A stretch of DNA of 37,464 bases from Candidatus Velthaea versatilis. Lineage in GTDB: Bacteria; Vulcanimicrobiota; Vulcanimicrobiia; Vulcanimicrobiales; Vulcanimicrobiaceae. Below are positions 1-10,005 of this stretch, piece after piece. The translations under genes were made by a program, and so were the position numbers. Under the pieces are notes generated by a model. That model made no database searches. It was not told the DNA's origin and was given only the letters and a program-made list of their open reading frames with translations. Each line of letters opens with the position of its first letter. Positions within the stretch are counted from its first letter, which is position 1. The stretch spans positions 1 through 37,464 of the forward strand of contig PLAE01000193.1 in the NCBI GenBank assembly GCA_003134035.1, read 5' to 3'.

Positions 1-341
1 CGATCATCGGCACGACCTTCGTGGATTGCCTGCGCGAATTCGCGCGCGATCCCGAAACGCACGCGCTCGTCGTGGCCGGCGAGATCGGCGGCTCGGACGA
101 AGAAGACGCCGCCGTTTTCATCCGCGAGTATTTGCCGGGCAAGCCGGTCGTGGCGTTCATCGGCGGCCGTTCGGCCCCCAGGGGCAAGCGCTTGGGGCAC
201 GCCGGCGCGATCATCTCCGGCAACACGGGGACCCCCGAAAGCAAGGTCGCGGCATTCGCAGCCGCCGGCGTTCCTGTCGCCGACCGGCCGTCCGACATTC
301 CGCGGTTGTTGGCGGAGCGGATGAAGGGCGTCCCAGCCTAG
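1..341 (+). CDS. sucD: Succinyl-CoA synthetase alpha subunit, C-terminal part (5' end outside window)
   Basis: This is the C-terminal part of the ADP/GDP-forming succinyl-CoA ligase alpha subunit, which interconverts succinyl-CoA and succinate in the TCA cycle through a phosphohistidine. Reading is open from base 3 and begins [10 protein letters not shown], the usual context inside the second domain. Family landmarks follow: [12 protein letters not shown], then KPVVAFIGG, then [13 protein letters not shown], which contains the phosphorylated His. The C-terminus is of normal length. The 5' part and the expected sucC neighbour lie before the window. The assignment is secure from motif order alone. 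Confidence 0.95.
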   Translation, partial: IIGTTFVDCLREFARDPETHALVVAGEIGGSDEEDAAVFIREYLPGKPVVAFIGGRSAPRGKRLGHAGAIISGNTGTPESKVAAFAAAGVPVADRPSDIPRLLAERMKGVPA

Positions 342-573
342 CAGGCACGGTTTTCACTCTGATTGCGCCTCGCACCGCCGGACAAATCGGATCGCCGGTC
401 GGTCGAACCGCGCAAGCTCGGATTCTGTGAATTACGAGCCGTGAAAACCGAAGCATCGGAGACGAAACCTCGTTCGTCGGCGTGAAATCTTGCGAACGGC
501 CGCGCAGTTGTATGCTGCAAGCGTCCGATGAGCCATAGTCCGTTCACCAAAGGAATGGTTCGCACTCCTTAGA

Positions 574-3500
574 ATGGACTGGGATTGCTGTACCCACACT
601 GAGGTGCAGCTGCGGCTGCATACCCCGAAAGGCTTGCGTTTTTTGAAAATTCCGCTATTTCAGGGGCGGTCTGCCTTCGGCTTTTTCCTTGCTCTCGTCA
701 TGGTGCTCCAGGGAACGACAAGCGTTCTGGCCGGCACGACCGGGAGAATCTCAGGAATCGTCGTCGACTCCGCCACGAATAAACCCATCGTCGGCGCTCG
801 CGTTACCGCCTCGAGCCCCTCGCAAAGTGCTTCGACCTCAACGGATTCGACGGGGCACTATGCGTTTCTCTCGCTGGCGCCCGACACGTATACCCTCTCG
901 ATTGCGGCTAGCGACACGCTCGACGCAGCGACCGTCAGCGGCATAACGATTCAAGCGGATCAGACCTTGAACGAGCCGCTTTCACAGTCGGAGAAGCTCA
1001 AGACGATCGGCAAAGTGACGTCGCGGGCAGCGTCGTCCTTGGTCAAGCCCGGAACCACGGCTGACGTCTACTCCATCTCCGCAACGCAGCAGGACAAAGC
1101 GTCGCAGGTCGGCGGGGGCGGCACGCTCAACTCGGCGTGGTCCGCGCTCTCGACGGTTCCCGGCGTCTTTGTCGCTCCAAATCAAAACGGCTACATCGGC
1201 GCCGGGAGTTCGGCGGTGGCGACACTGAGCATCCGGGGCGGTGACTATGACCAGATCGGCTATGAATTCGACGGCATTCCGGTCAACCGTTCGTTCGACA
1301 ATTACCCGTCGAACTCGCTGTCTTCACTTGGCCAACAGGAGGTACAGGTCTATACCGGCGCGGCGCCCGCAAGTTCGGAGGCATCGGGGCTTTCCGGTTA
1401 CGTGAATCAAGTGATCAAGACCGGCTCCTCGCCGGGCTCGCAATCACTGACGGTGGGTGACGGCGGCCCCGCCTTCTACCACAAACTCACCCTTGAATCC
1501 AGTGGAGCAAATACGTCCCATACCTTCTCATATTACGTGGGACTTGGCGGATTCGATCAGGATTTTCGCTACGGCGATCAGTTCAACGGCGCAGCCGTTT
1601 CGAACGTTTGGGGCTTCCCGGTCGAGTCGTGTGCTTCTGTACCAGCGGCCAGTTTTACGCCGGCACTTGTGCCGTCGTGCTTTGCCCCAAATGGCACGCG
1701 GTATAATGCCACCGGGGGCGCATACGTCCTCGGTCCGCAAAACTATTTCGATCAATCGACGACGCAATCGCGCGACAGCGTCGTCAACCTGCACTTTGGA
1801 ATTCCGTATAAAAACGGAAACAAGGACGACATCCAGCTTCTCTATGACAACAACCACTTAGAGAACTACGGCTACTCGTCGCCCAATGACCTCGGCGGCG
1901 ACGCCTATCTTAATGCGATCGGCTTCGGAGCGCCCGCATACGCGGATGGCTACCAGGCCGTCGTCCCGTATGGATCGCTGCTTCCGTCCGGCTATACCGG
2001 CGGCGGGGGAGTCGTCAGTCCCTATCTTTTCCCGAACTCGGGACTCAACCGTCCGTTCGGCGCATTGATCGGTGCAAATACTCGCGACGGATTCAATAAC
2101 AACCAAAGCATTGAAAAGGTGCAGTACCAGCATAATTTCGGGAGCAATGCGTACCTGCGAGTTTACGGCTACTCCAACTACTCGGATTGGTTGGAAAACG
2201 GGCCGAACTCGACCGACAATCCCTACACCGGTTTCGAAAGCTCCGATTACGAGCTGAACAGCAAATCTCGAGGCTTTAGCGCCACCTTCGCCGATCAGAT
2301 CAATGACAAGAACCTGCTGTCGCTCCAGGGTTCTTACACGACGGCAAATGTGACTCGGTACAACAACTCGGGAATCGGGTTCGGCACCGGCACGACGGTA
2401 GGCTATCTCGTCGATGGCAGCAATCCCTACAACGGCATCGCGTACAACATCACCGGCGGTGCTGTGCCCGGAGCGCTCTACAATGCAGCCGGTTTACCGT
2501 TTCAGAAATTGACGGTCGGCCAGATCCTTAACGGTACGGCCGCGGTGCCCGCCCCAGGGGTCACGTGCGGCGGAGGGCCTTGTCAGTACGAAATTGTGGC
2601 CGGGGGTCCGTCGGCAACGTACAACCAGGTAAAGCCGAAGTTTACCAATCTCTCGATCACGGACGATTATCGGCCGACCAGCAAGCTCGATATCAATATT
2701 GGAATGAAGTACGATTTATTCCAATTCGTCGGCGCGAACACGTTCAACTCGGGCGCGCGAACGTTCCTCTATAATGCGTATAACAGCCAGGCGGTAGCGA
2801 ACGGCGATCCTCTGCTTGCGTTCGATCCCACCGGCACGCCCAGTCAAAACAACTATCCCGAATTCGAGCCGCGCCTCGGAGCCACATATGCTTTCGATCC
2901 CGCGACCGTCCTGCGCGTCAGTTACGGTCGCTATGCGCAAGCTCCGAACACGGCATTCGAGCAGTATAACTACCTTCAACCGAGCGACTTAGGGAAACTC
3001 ATCAGCTTCGGCAAAAACGGGTTACCGACGACGCCGGGTCACGACGTCCGGCCGCCGGTGTCGAATAATTACGACTTCTCGATCGAGCGGCAGTTCGCCG
3101 GGAACACGGCGATCAAGCTGACGCCGTTTATGCGCAAAACCCAAGATCAGATCCAGAATTTCTTTCTCGACCAGAAGACAAACTTTATTTCCGGCCTCAA
3201 CGTCGGAAACCAAACGTCGGAAGGCTTCGAACTCGAAGTCGATAAGGGCGACTTCGCGCGCAACGGTTTCGCCGCGAAAGCATCGTTCGCGTACACGAAC
3301 AGCTACATCAAGTACAATCGCACGCCGACCGGGACGTCCGTTGTCGATCCGATCAACCAAGCGATTTCGGCGTTCAATGCGTACACGAAAGCCGGCGGCG
3401 GCTTCCCGTATTACTCGCTGGCAACGGCCACGACTGCGGGCGTGGGATCCACGACCGGCGGACCGGGTTTCATTGCGAACCCGTACTACAATGCGCCGCT

Positions 3501-4173
3501 TCAGGGTCTGCTTGATCCGAACGGGAAATATCCGACCTTCTCGACGTTCCCGGGCGGCATCGGCTCATCGGTGAACACGATCAGCCCGCCGTATGTCGGT
3601 ACGCTGCTCCTGCAGTATAAGCACGGCCCGCTCGCGGTGACCCCGTCGCTGCAATATGTCGCGGGGTTGCGTTACGGGATTCCGGAGAACACGCCGGGCA
3701 TCGCCCCCGATCAAATCACCGCCGCTCTCGCGGGCTCGACGGCCGGCGATCCGCGCTACGCGAATTTCGGATCGCCTGGTCCCAATGGTTCGCCCTACGA
3801 TGCGACTTCCGCGAACGCGACAATCGCCATCCCGGACCTGTACACGAATCGGTTCGACGCCTTAGGGGCATTCATCGAACCCTCGTTTCTTCAAGCCAAC
3901 CTGCAAGTTGCGTACGATGTCACCAAACGCGTAACGCTCGTCGCCACGCTTGCCAATCTGTACACCGATTATTTCGCCGGGTCGAAGACGGGTTTCACCG
4001 TCAAGGGAGCGCAGGGCTACACGACACAGTGCACGGTCTGCGGAGCGATTCTGCCGGCAGGGAACGTGTACAATCCGGGGACTGCGCTGCAACCCTACGT
4101 CTCGGCCCCGTACATCCCGACGTTCCAGGCCCTCCCGTTCAGCGTCTTCGTGGAAGCACGCCTGAAGATCTAG
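574..4173 (+). CDS. TonB-dependent receptor with N-terminal carboxypeptidase-regulatory-like domain (copy 1, intact)
   Basis: A 1199-residue outer-membrane receptor, expected to take up a substrate through a 22-strand barrel energised by TonB. A hydrophobic signal-like segment (about residues 34-53, ending SVLAG) is followed by a carboxypeptidase-regulatory-like beta-sandwich (GRISGIVVDSATNKP to LAPDTYTLSI). A plug domain follows (TLSIRGGDYDQIGYEFDGIP, then YVNQVIKTG) and then a long barrel rich in Tyr, Asn and Gly. The protein ends VFVEARLKI. The N-terminus is long for a signal peptide and no good ribosome site precedes 574, so a start nearer 630 is possible. The substrate is unknown. A diverged tandem paralogue lies at 5035-8645. 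A terminator follows directly. Confidence 0.9.
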   Translation: MDWDCCTHTEVQLRLHTPKGLRFLKIPLFQGRSAFGFFLALVMVLQGTTSVLAGTTGRISGIVVDSATNKPIVGARVTASSPSQSASTSTDSTGHYAFLSLAPDTYTLSIAASDTLDAATVSGITIQADQTLNEPLSQSEKLKTIGKVTSRAASSLVKPGTTADVYSISATQQDKASQVGGGGTLNSAWSALSTVPGVFVAPNQNGYIGAGSSAVATLSIRGGDYDQIGYEFDGIPVNRSFDNYPSNSLSSLGQQEVQVYTGAAPASSEASGLSGYVNQVIKTGSSPGSQSLTVGDGGPAFYHKLTLESSGANTSHTFSYYVGLGGFDQDFRYGDQFNGAAVSNVWGFPVESCASVPAASFTPALVPSCFAPNGTRYNATGGAYVLGPQNYFDQSTTQSRDSVVNLHFGIPYKNGNKDDIQLLYDNNHLENYGYSSPNDLGGDAYLNAIGFGAPAYADGYQAVVPYGSLLPSGYTGGGGVVSPYLFPNSGLNRPFGALIGANTRDGFNNNQSIEKVQYQHNFGSNAYLRVYGYSNYSDWLENGPNSTDNPYTGFESSDYELNSKSRGFSATFADQINDKNLLSLQGSYTTANVTRYNNSGIGFGTGTTVGYLVDGSNPYNGIAYNITGGAVPGALYNAAGLPFQKLTVGQILNGTAAVPAPGVTCGGGPCQYEIVAGGPSATYNQVKPKFTNLSITDDYRPTSKLDINIGMKYDLFQFVGANTFNSGARTFLYNAYNSQAVANGDPLLAFDPTGTPSQNNYPEFEPRLGATYAFDPATVLRVSYGRYAQAPNTAFEQYNYLQPSDLGKLISFGKNGLPTTPGHDVRPPVSNNYDFSIERQFAGNTAIKLTPFMRKTQDQIQNFFLDQKTNFISGLNVGNQTSEGFELEVDKGDFARNGFAAKASFAYTNSYIKYNRTPTGTSVVDPINQAISAFNAYTKAGGGFPYYSLATATTAGVGSTTGGPGFIANPYYNAPLQGLLDPNGKYPTFSTFPGGIGSSVNTISPPYVGTLLLQYKHGPLAVTPSLQYVAGLRYGIPENTPGIAPDQITAALAGSTAGDPRYANFGSPGPNGSPYDATSANATIAIPDLYTNRFDALGAFIEPSFLQANLQVAYDVTKRVTLVATLANLYTDYFAGSKTGFTVKGAQGYTTQCTVCGAILPAGNVYNPGTALQPYVSAPYIPTFQALPFSVFVEARLKI

Positions 4174-4198
4174 GCGCTTTTCTTCAACGGTTGCAACC

Positions 4199-4231
4199 AG
4201 AGGCCCCTGCGCAAGCCGGGGTCTCTTTTTT
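4199..4231 (+). terminator. Rho-independent terminator after receptor copy 1
   Basis: Arms AGAGGCCCC (4199-4207) and GGGGTCTCT (4218-4226) form a 9-pair stem with one G-U pair and a 10-base loop. A run of six T (4226-4231) follows. It sits 25 bases after the receptor stop codon. Confidence 0.85.
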
Positions 4232-4377
4232 ACTGGTGGGCCAGCGCGCACATCGTTGCCTGGCTTACCACAGGTCGGGGCCGAAGCGATTGGCGGTCGT
4301 GCTGACCGATCTGCTCCACAGTTTGAATGCAGACGCTTTACCCCCAGCGAGCGGGAGCGAGCGGGTATCGACAGACG

Positions 4378-4597
4378 GTGCAATCCGCGTATCACTGCGG
4401 AAAATGCGAAGAAGCCTCTGTCCCGTAACGATTCGCTCCGAACTGCAATAGCTCCAATAACCGCCGCCACATCGTGGAAGAAGTCGCCAAGCACGTCCGC
4501 AGATAAACAAATTGCTGAATTACGAAAAGCAGGACGGATCCAATCAACCGGTGGTTTCGATACTTGGATCGTCTTCGGAGCTATTGGGATCCAATAG
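4378..4597 (+). pseudogene. Relic of the small CxxC protein gene (copy 1)
   Basis: This stretch is clearly related to the intact small gene at 8807-9016 but cannot encode the same protein. It opens GTG with VQSAYHCGKCEEA, matching VQSGYHCEECEEA. One base is missing near 4420, which brings TAA into frame. In the original frame the conserved Trp codon is TAG and further stops follow. Similarity resumes with TGGFDTWIV (about 4550-4580), matching SGGLDTWIV, after roughly 45 extra bases. It lies downstream of receptor copy 1 just as the intact gene lies downstream of copy 2, so receptor and small gene were probably duplicated together. Expression as a functional protein is unlikely. Confidence 0.75.
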
Positions 4598-5034
4598 TTC
4601 CAAGTGTGCCGAGTCGGGAGTTCGTGCCATAATCTCGCTCGTTTTTTGCCCAGCTCTTCGTCGTTTCTTCGGTCACGAATCTACGGCTTCGCTACGTCAT
4701 CACTCTTCGATCTGCCCCAAAATCCTGCGCGACCTTCTGTCCCGAACTCCCGACGCCGCACACGAGCAGCTCGTCGGGCCGGTCCCATGTCCGGACGCTT
4801 CGAGCCTTCGCGCAGCAGCGATCGAGCATAAAGACCCGTAGCGCAGAACGGATCGCCTTCTGCTGCGTCGTGACGTCGATACATCATTCGTAGAAAGGAT
4901 TGCCTGGAAGCCGTCCCTCATATCGCCAAAAGTAATGTGATTCGGTGTCTTCATCGCGAGTGTGATGGACGTACGCCGTCGGCGGATGGAGCGGAACCGG
5001 CATCCGATGTCGGTTGGCTCACGAGGATAAACGC
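4598..5034. other. Gene-free gap between the duplicated units
   Basis: About 440 bases with no convincing reading frame. Short open stretches on both strands have no recognisable motif. The only clear element is the ribosome site GAGGA at 5023-5027, seven bases before the ATG of receptor copy 2. A promoter for copy 2 should lie here, but I cannot point to one. Confidence 0.6.
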
Positions 5035-8000
5035 ATGTTTTTCTGGCTGCGGCAATCTCGAATCGTTGCTGCAATAACGCTGATGGCTTCGCTATGTTGC
5101 CAAGGGACCTGGGTGCTGGCGGGAACGACCGGGACGCTAAGCGGTATGGTCACAAATCCGGCAACGCACGCACCGATCGCCGGAGCCAAAATAACGGTCG
5201 CGAGTCCCTCGCAGACGGCATCGGTGAACACCGACGGTTCGGGCCATTTCGCATTTCTCGCACTCGCGCCCGATACGTATACGGTAACGGTGACGATCGC
5301 AGGCTACGATCCGGCGTCGGTTGCCGGCGAGACGGTCATCGCCGACTCGACGCGGACACTCAACGTTGCGCCGAACAAGGTGCTGCAGACGATTGGCAAG
5401 GTCACCTCTCGCGCGTCGACCGACCTGGTGAAGCCGGGGACGACCGCCGACGTCTACTCAATCAACGCGGCGCAGCAAGATAAGTCGACGGCGCTGGGCG
5501 GCGGCGGCAATCTCAACAGCGCGTATTCGGCGCTGGCGCCGGTGCCGGGCGTCTTCATCAGTCCGGGCCAGGGCGGCTACATTGGCGACACTGCTACGCT
5601 GAGCATTCGCGGCGGCGACTACGATCAGATCGGTTACGAGATCGACGGCGTCCCGGTGAATCGCGCGTTCGACAAATATTCGTCCGGAACCGCATCGTCG
5701 CTCGGTCAGCAAGAGCTGCAGGTTTACACGGGCGCAGCTCAGGCGAACGCCGAGGGACAGGGTATCTCAGGCTTCATCAACCAGGTCATCAAAACGGGGA
5801 CGTATCCGGCGTCGTCGACCTTTACCGGCGATCTCGGCGCGCCGGCATTCTATCACAAGTTCTCCGCGGAAACCGGCGGCGCAACCCAGAACCGCAATTT
5901 CTCCTACTATGTCGGCCTGGGCGGCTACAACCAGGATTTCCGCTACCTCGACAACTTCAATGGGACGAGCGTCGGTCAACTCTATGGTATCGCGATCGCT
6001 TCGTGCTCCTCGTCCTTCTCGCGGGCCCTTGCGCCGTCGTGCTACACGGCTGGACTTTACAACGGCAACACCGGTCCCGGCTCGTTCGTGCTCGGCGGCC
6101 CCAGCCTGTTCCCGCAGTCGAGCATTGCGGACCGCGACAGCGTCTTCAACTTCCATTTCGGCTTGCCGCACAAGAACGGCACCAAAGACGATCTGCAGCT
6201 TCTCGCGGTCATCGATCACCTTTCGACCCAGTTCTATGATTCGACCAACGATCAAGGCGGGCTGGCCTACACGAGCGCGATCTTCGGCGCGGCGCCGGCC
6301 TATCCGGACGGTTTTCAATACAACGGCCCGGACCGGAGTGGCGCTGCCCGGCAACTACCAGGCCCTCACCTCGCGCTACTTCTTTCCCAATTCCGGTGTG
6401 CGGTCGGTCGGCGCGACAATCCCGAGCGATCTGCGGGACGGCATCTCCAACGATCAAAATATCGTGAAGGTGCAGTACACGCATGCGCTGGGGACGTCCG
6501 CGCTCTTCAAAGTCTATGGCTATACGTACTACTCCGACTGGCTCCAGAACGGCCCGCAATCCGCCTTTGCTGATTTGTACGGGCCGTCAGGGCCGGACTA
6601 CGAACTGTCGTCGCATACGCGCGGCGTGAGCGGCACGTTCACGGATCAGCTCGGCTCGAACAACCTGCTGAATTTTCAGGCGTCGTGCACAACGGCGACG
6701 ACGCTGCGCGACAACAACAGCCAGTACTCGAAAGGCGGTAGCGACGGCCGGCGCGCGATTTTCGCAGCCCTCGTCAATTTGGCCGATCCGCTGGGCGGAG
6801 TCTGCTATCTCCCCGGGGGGACTCCGACGACCTGCTCGTCGACGACCGCGAGCGGTGGTCCACTCGCCAATCCGGCGCTCGTGACGCTGTCGCAGGCCTA
6901 CAGCGGGTCCATCCCGGCCGCGACGGGCACCTGCGGAACGGGCGCGTGCGAATATCTCGTCGTCGGCAACGGTCGGTTCGCAACGTACAATACGGTCATT
7001 CCGAAATTCAGCTCCGTTTCGCTGACCGATCAATTCAAGCCGACGAGCAAGGTGACAATCGATGCCGGAATTCGCTTCGACCGCTTCGCCTACCAGCTCG
7101 CGGATACGTCGGGCGGACCGGCGCGCGCCTTTTCTACAACTCGTTCAATCTCGATAACTGTATCGGCGACGTCGGTGGGGCCCTTACGGCGCGCGACCCG
7201 GGCGCCGCGTGCCCGGCCGGCTCCCATCCGGCCAACATCGTCAATCCGGCCGGCGTGATCACGAACGCCTATAACGAATATCAGCCTCGCATCGGACTCA
7301 CCTATTCGCTCGACCCGACGACCGTCGTGCGCGGCAGCTACGGCCGGTTCGCCGAAGCCCCCGACAGCGCGTATCAGCAGTACAACACGCTGCGGGCCGA
7401 TGCGCCGAACCAACTCTACACCCAATATAAATTTCAGACGCTGGGCTTTCTGCAGCCCGATCATACGGTCGTGCCGCCGACTCCGACAACCTCGATTTCT
7501 CGCTCGAGCACCAATTTGGCCGCGACACGTCCGTGAAAATCTCGCCGTTCGTGCGCAAGACGCAGAACCAGATTCAAAACTTCTTTCTCAACCAGGCGAC
7601 CGGCTTCACCTCGGGACTCAACGTCGGAAATCAAACTTCCCAAGGTGTCGAGTTCGAGTTCGACAAGGGCAACTTCGCGCGCAACGGCATCGCGGCGAAG
7701 CTGTCGCTTGCCTACACGAACAGCTACATCAAATATACCGACCTGCCGAACGGCACGACCGTGGTCGATCCGATCAACGCGCAGATCAAAGCCTATAACG
7801 CGTACACGTCGACGTGTGCCGCTCACCCGACGATCGCGCCGTGCGCCGGCGCCGCGACGTCGTCCGGCACGGCTGCGCCGTGTTACACGACGGCCGGCTT
7901 GCCCGATTTCGGCTGCGCGACGACGAGTGTCGCCAACCCATACTGGAACGCACCCGTCCAAGCGCTGCTCGATCCCAACGGCAACTATCCGACGTTCGAC

Positions 8001-8645
8001 TATTTTCCGGGCGGAATCGGCGGCGCGGTCGACGGTTACGGCGCGCCCTACACCGCGACGTTCCTCTTGCAGTACAAGCACGACCGGCTTGCGATCACGC
8101 CGGCGCTGCAGCTCTTTGCCGGCCAACGGTACGGTTCGCCGGCGACGACACTAGGCGTGCAGCCCGACACCTGCACCGGAATCGTCGGACCGGCTGCGGG
8201 CGATTCGCGTTACAACTACGGCGCGGTCGGCGGAGCGGGTTTCGACTACACGACCTGCGGAACGCTGACCGGCGGTATCCCCGATCCGTATACGCGCAAA
8301 TTCGACGCGATCGGCGCGTTCTCGCAACCGACCCAGCTGCAGTTGCACATGCAGATTTCCTACGACGTCAGCAAGCGCGTCTCGCTGGTCGTTAATCTCG
8401 CGAACATTTTCAACACGTGTTTTGGCGGGTCGAAGACCGGCTTTACGGTAAATGGTGCGTGCTACTACGGCCTGGTCACAAACGGAACAACGGGCGACGT
8501 CGGCAATCTCTACAATCCGGGCAGTGCAATCCAGCCGTACGTCAACACGCCTTACGAGCCGTTCGTCGGACAGGCGTCGTCGGATAGGTCGGGTCTCCTG
8601 AAGGTTCCATTCGGTGTCTTCGTGAGCGCCCGGGTCAAATTGTAG
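5035..8645 (+). pseudogene. TonB-dependent receptor, copy 2, interrupted by three single-base frameshifts
   Basis: This is a paralogue of the receptor at 574-4173, co-linear over its whole length: signal segment ending VLAG, carboxypeptidase-regulatory-like domain, plug (TLSIRGGDYDQIGYEIDGVP) and barrel ending FVSARVKL. The start is ATG 5035 with GAGGA seven bases upstream. The frame is broken three times: one extra base near 6327-6333 (after YPDGFQYNGP), one missing base in the T run 7130-7133 (at PARAF/YNSFN), and one missing base near 7475-7482 (before DSDNLDFSLEHQF). Each break is minimal, and coding similarity to copy 1 continues on both sides. There are no in-frame stops other than those caused by the shifts. 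It may be a young pseudogene or an intact gene damaged by sequencing errors. As written it makes a protein truncated at about 510 residues. Confidence 0.85.
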
Positions 8646-8806
8646 GAGCGACGGGGGGGCACCGTGGCCGGGACTGGGCTGTCCCGGAAAGCGGCGGTCC
8701 CGTTTGATTCCCAGCGCAGCTCGTCGTGCGTTGCTCGCAAGGGGATCATGCGCGGCGGCGGTTGGCGGCGAAGGCCTTTCGGTTTCGGAACGGGTATCGA
8801 CCGACG

Positions 8807-9016
8807 GTGCAATCCGGATATCACTGTGAAGAGTGCGAGGAGGCGGTGTTTCCCGTAACGACGCGCTCGGAGCTGCAGTGGCTCAAGAATCGTCGCCACA
8901 TCGTCGAGGAAGTCGCCAAGCACGCCAGCGGCGGGCTCGACACCTGGATCGTTGAGGGCCTCGACTTTCTCGACAAGCACGAGGGCCATAGCGTCGTCAT
9001 TACGCAGCGGCGCTGA
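8807..9016 (+). CDS. Small CxxC-containing protein of unknown function (intact copy)
   Basis: A 69-residue soluble protein, not recognised as a named family. It begins VQSGYHCEECEEA with a single CxxC pair, continues through SELQWLKNRRHIVEEV and GGLDTWIVEG, and ends SVVITQRR. One CxxC could hold half a zinc site or act in redox. GTG 8807 is chosen because similarity to the relic at 4378 starts about there. An upstream GTG at 8726 would add 27 residues that are not conserved between copies. The flanking conserved bases GGGTATCGAC just upstream may be part of its expression signals. It follows receptor copy 2 on the same strand by about 160 bases, so a link to the receptor is suggested only by position and joint duplication. 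Confidence 0.6.
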   Translation: MQSGYHCEECEEAVFPVTTRSELQWLKNRRHIVEEVAKHASGGLDTWIVEGLDFLDKHEGHSVVITQRR

Positions 9017-9160
9017 TCGGTGATCGGGTACAGGCCCTCACGTTGCGCGACCTCGCCGCACTGGCTCTGCCCCAAACGACGCGACTAGCGGGACCTGTAA
9101 TTTCGCGTGGGCCGACGTCTTTTCACCTCGGACTCGTGGCCAAAACGCTGTGCATTGTTG

Positions 9161-9634
9161 CTAATCCGCTTCAGTGACGTTCTCACTGGGTGCCAAACGC
9201 GCAAGTTCGGTCCTTTGCTTCGCCGTGAGGCTAGCGCACACGAGATCGTACGACAGCGAGACGAGGCGCTTCATTTCTTTCGTGGGCACATCCGCATCTA
9301 GACGAACGCTAATCCAAAAGCGCCGATCGAGATGAGAACGATGGCCGACCCCGGTGTAATCCTTACGGAGGGCCGCAGCCAACGAGGGATCGCACTTCAG
9401 AATAACGTCCTCTACGCCGCGGACAGACAGAATGGCGAAGATTTTCCCCATCACCTTGTAGATGACAACAAGTGGCGGGGAGTTCTTGCTAGGCGTGAAT
9501 GGCCGCCCCTCCGCACCGGGCTTCGCCTCGATCCAAGCCTTCACGGTAGCAGTGCGCTTGCCGAGGTTTGAAGCGTTTGCCGGAGGATCAAACGTGCCGA
9601 GTACGGTTACAGGTTTTTCCTTCGCGGATTTCAT
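9161..9634 (-). CDS. MmcQ/YjbR family protein
   Basis: A protein of 157 residues resembling the MmcQ/YjbR family, small proteins with a CyaY-like fold and a proposed but poorly defined DNA-binding role. Landmarks are VVIYKVMGKIFAILS, then VILKCDPSLAAALR, then HLDRRFWISVRLDADV and LVSLSYDLVCASL, which follow the family order. The start is placed at ATG 9634 (MKSAKEKP). An upstream frame extension of 11 residues looks unconserved. It is transcribed away from the AbrB/PIN pair that begins at 9751. No partner gene is evident. The family call is fairly secure; the cellular role is unknown. Confidence 0.8.
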   Translation of the reverse strand: MKSAKEKPVTVLGTFDPPANASNLGKRTATVKAWIEAKPGAEGRPFTPSKNSPPLVVIYKVMGKIFAILSVRGVEDVILKCDPSLAAALRKDYTGVGHRSHLDRRFWISVRLDADVPTKEMKRLVSLSYDLVCASLTAKQRTELARLAPSENVTEAD

Positions 9635-9714
9635 CGTTCGGCACCTCGCGGGTTTACCCGATCGCAAATCTCAGCTTGGCCTTTCGCGGTGAGCCAGTTC
9701 GGTGCATCCGTGGC

Positions 9715-9743
9715 TTTACAACGATCGCCGAAATCGCTAAGAT
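9715..9743 (+). promoter_or_regulatory. Promoter of the AbrB/PIN toxin-antitoxin pair, probably leaderless
   Basis: A -35-like TTTACA (9715-9720) and a -10-like TAAGAT (9738-9743) are separated by exactly 17 bases. The antitoxin ATG at 9751 lies eight bases after the -10 box, so the transcript would start at or within a base or two of the start codon. No ribosome site is present, in agreement. Confidence 0.6.
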
Positions 9744-9750
9744 TCCTTAC

Positions 9751-10005
9751 ATGGAAGTAAGGAGTAAGGCGAAGGTTACCTCGAAGGGGCAGATCACGAT
9801 ACCGCTGGCTATCCGGAAACAACTTGGTGTCGAGGCGGGCGATGTCGTGAGCTTCGAACTTGTGGATGACGGTATCCGAATGACGCGCGATCGGGAACCG
9901 GGCGTCTTTACGAAGTGGGCCGGCCGGTTGCGGATCGGTCGAGGGCAAACCGCTCAGGAAATCGATGCCTGGCTGCATTCGATGCGTGGACACGATGATG
10001 AATGA
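9751..10005 (+). CDS. AbrB/MazE-type antitoxin
   Basis: An 84-residue antitoxin with an N-terminal SpoVT/AbrB swapped-hairpin DNA-binding domain (residues 1-45: VTSKGQITIPLAIRKQLGV, then GDVVSFELVDDGI). Its C-terminal tail (FTKWAGRLRIGRGQTAQEID) is of the kind that normally wraps around the cognate toxin. The start ATG 9751 fits the domain edge exactly and sits just after a 17-base-spaced promoter. The stop codon overlaps the PIN toxin start as ATGA, so the two genes are translationally coupled. It is expected to neutralise the PIN nuclease and repress the pair's promoter. Confidence 0.9.
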   Translation: MEVRSKAKVTSKGQITIPLAIRKQLGVEAGDVVSFELVDDGIRMTRDREPGVFTKWAGRLRIGRGQTAQEIDAWLHSMRGHDDE

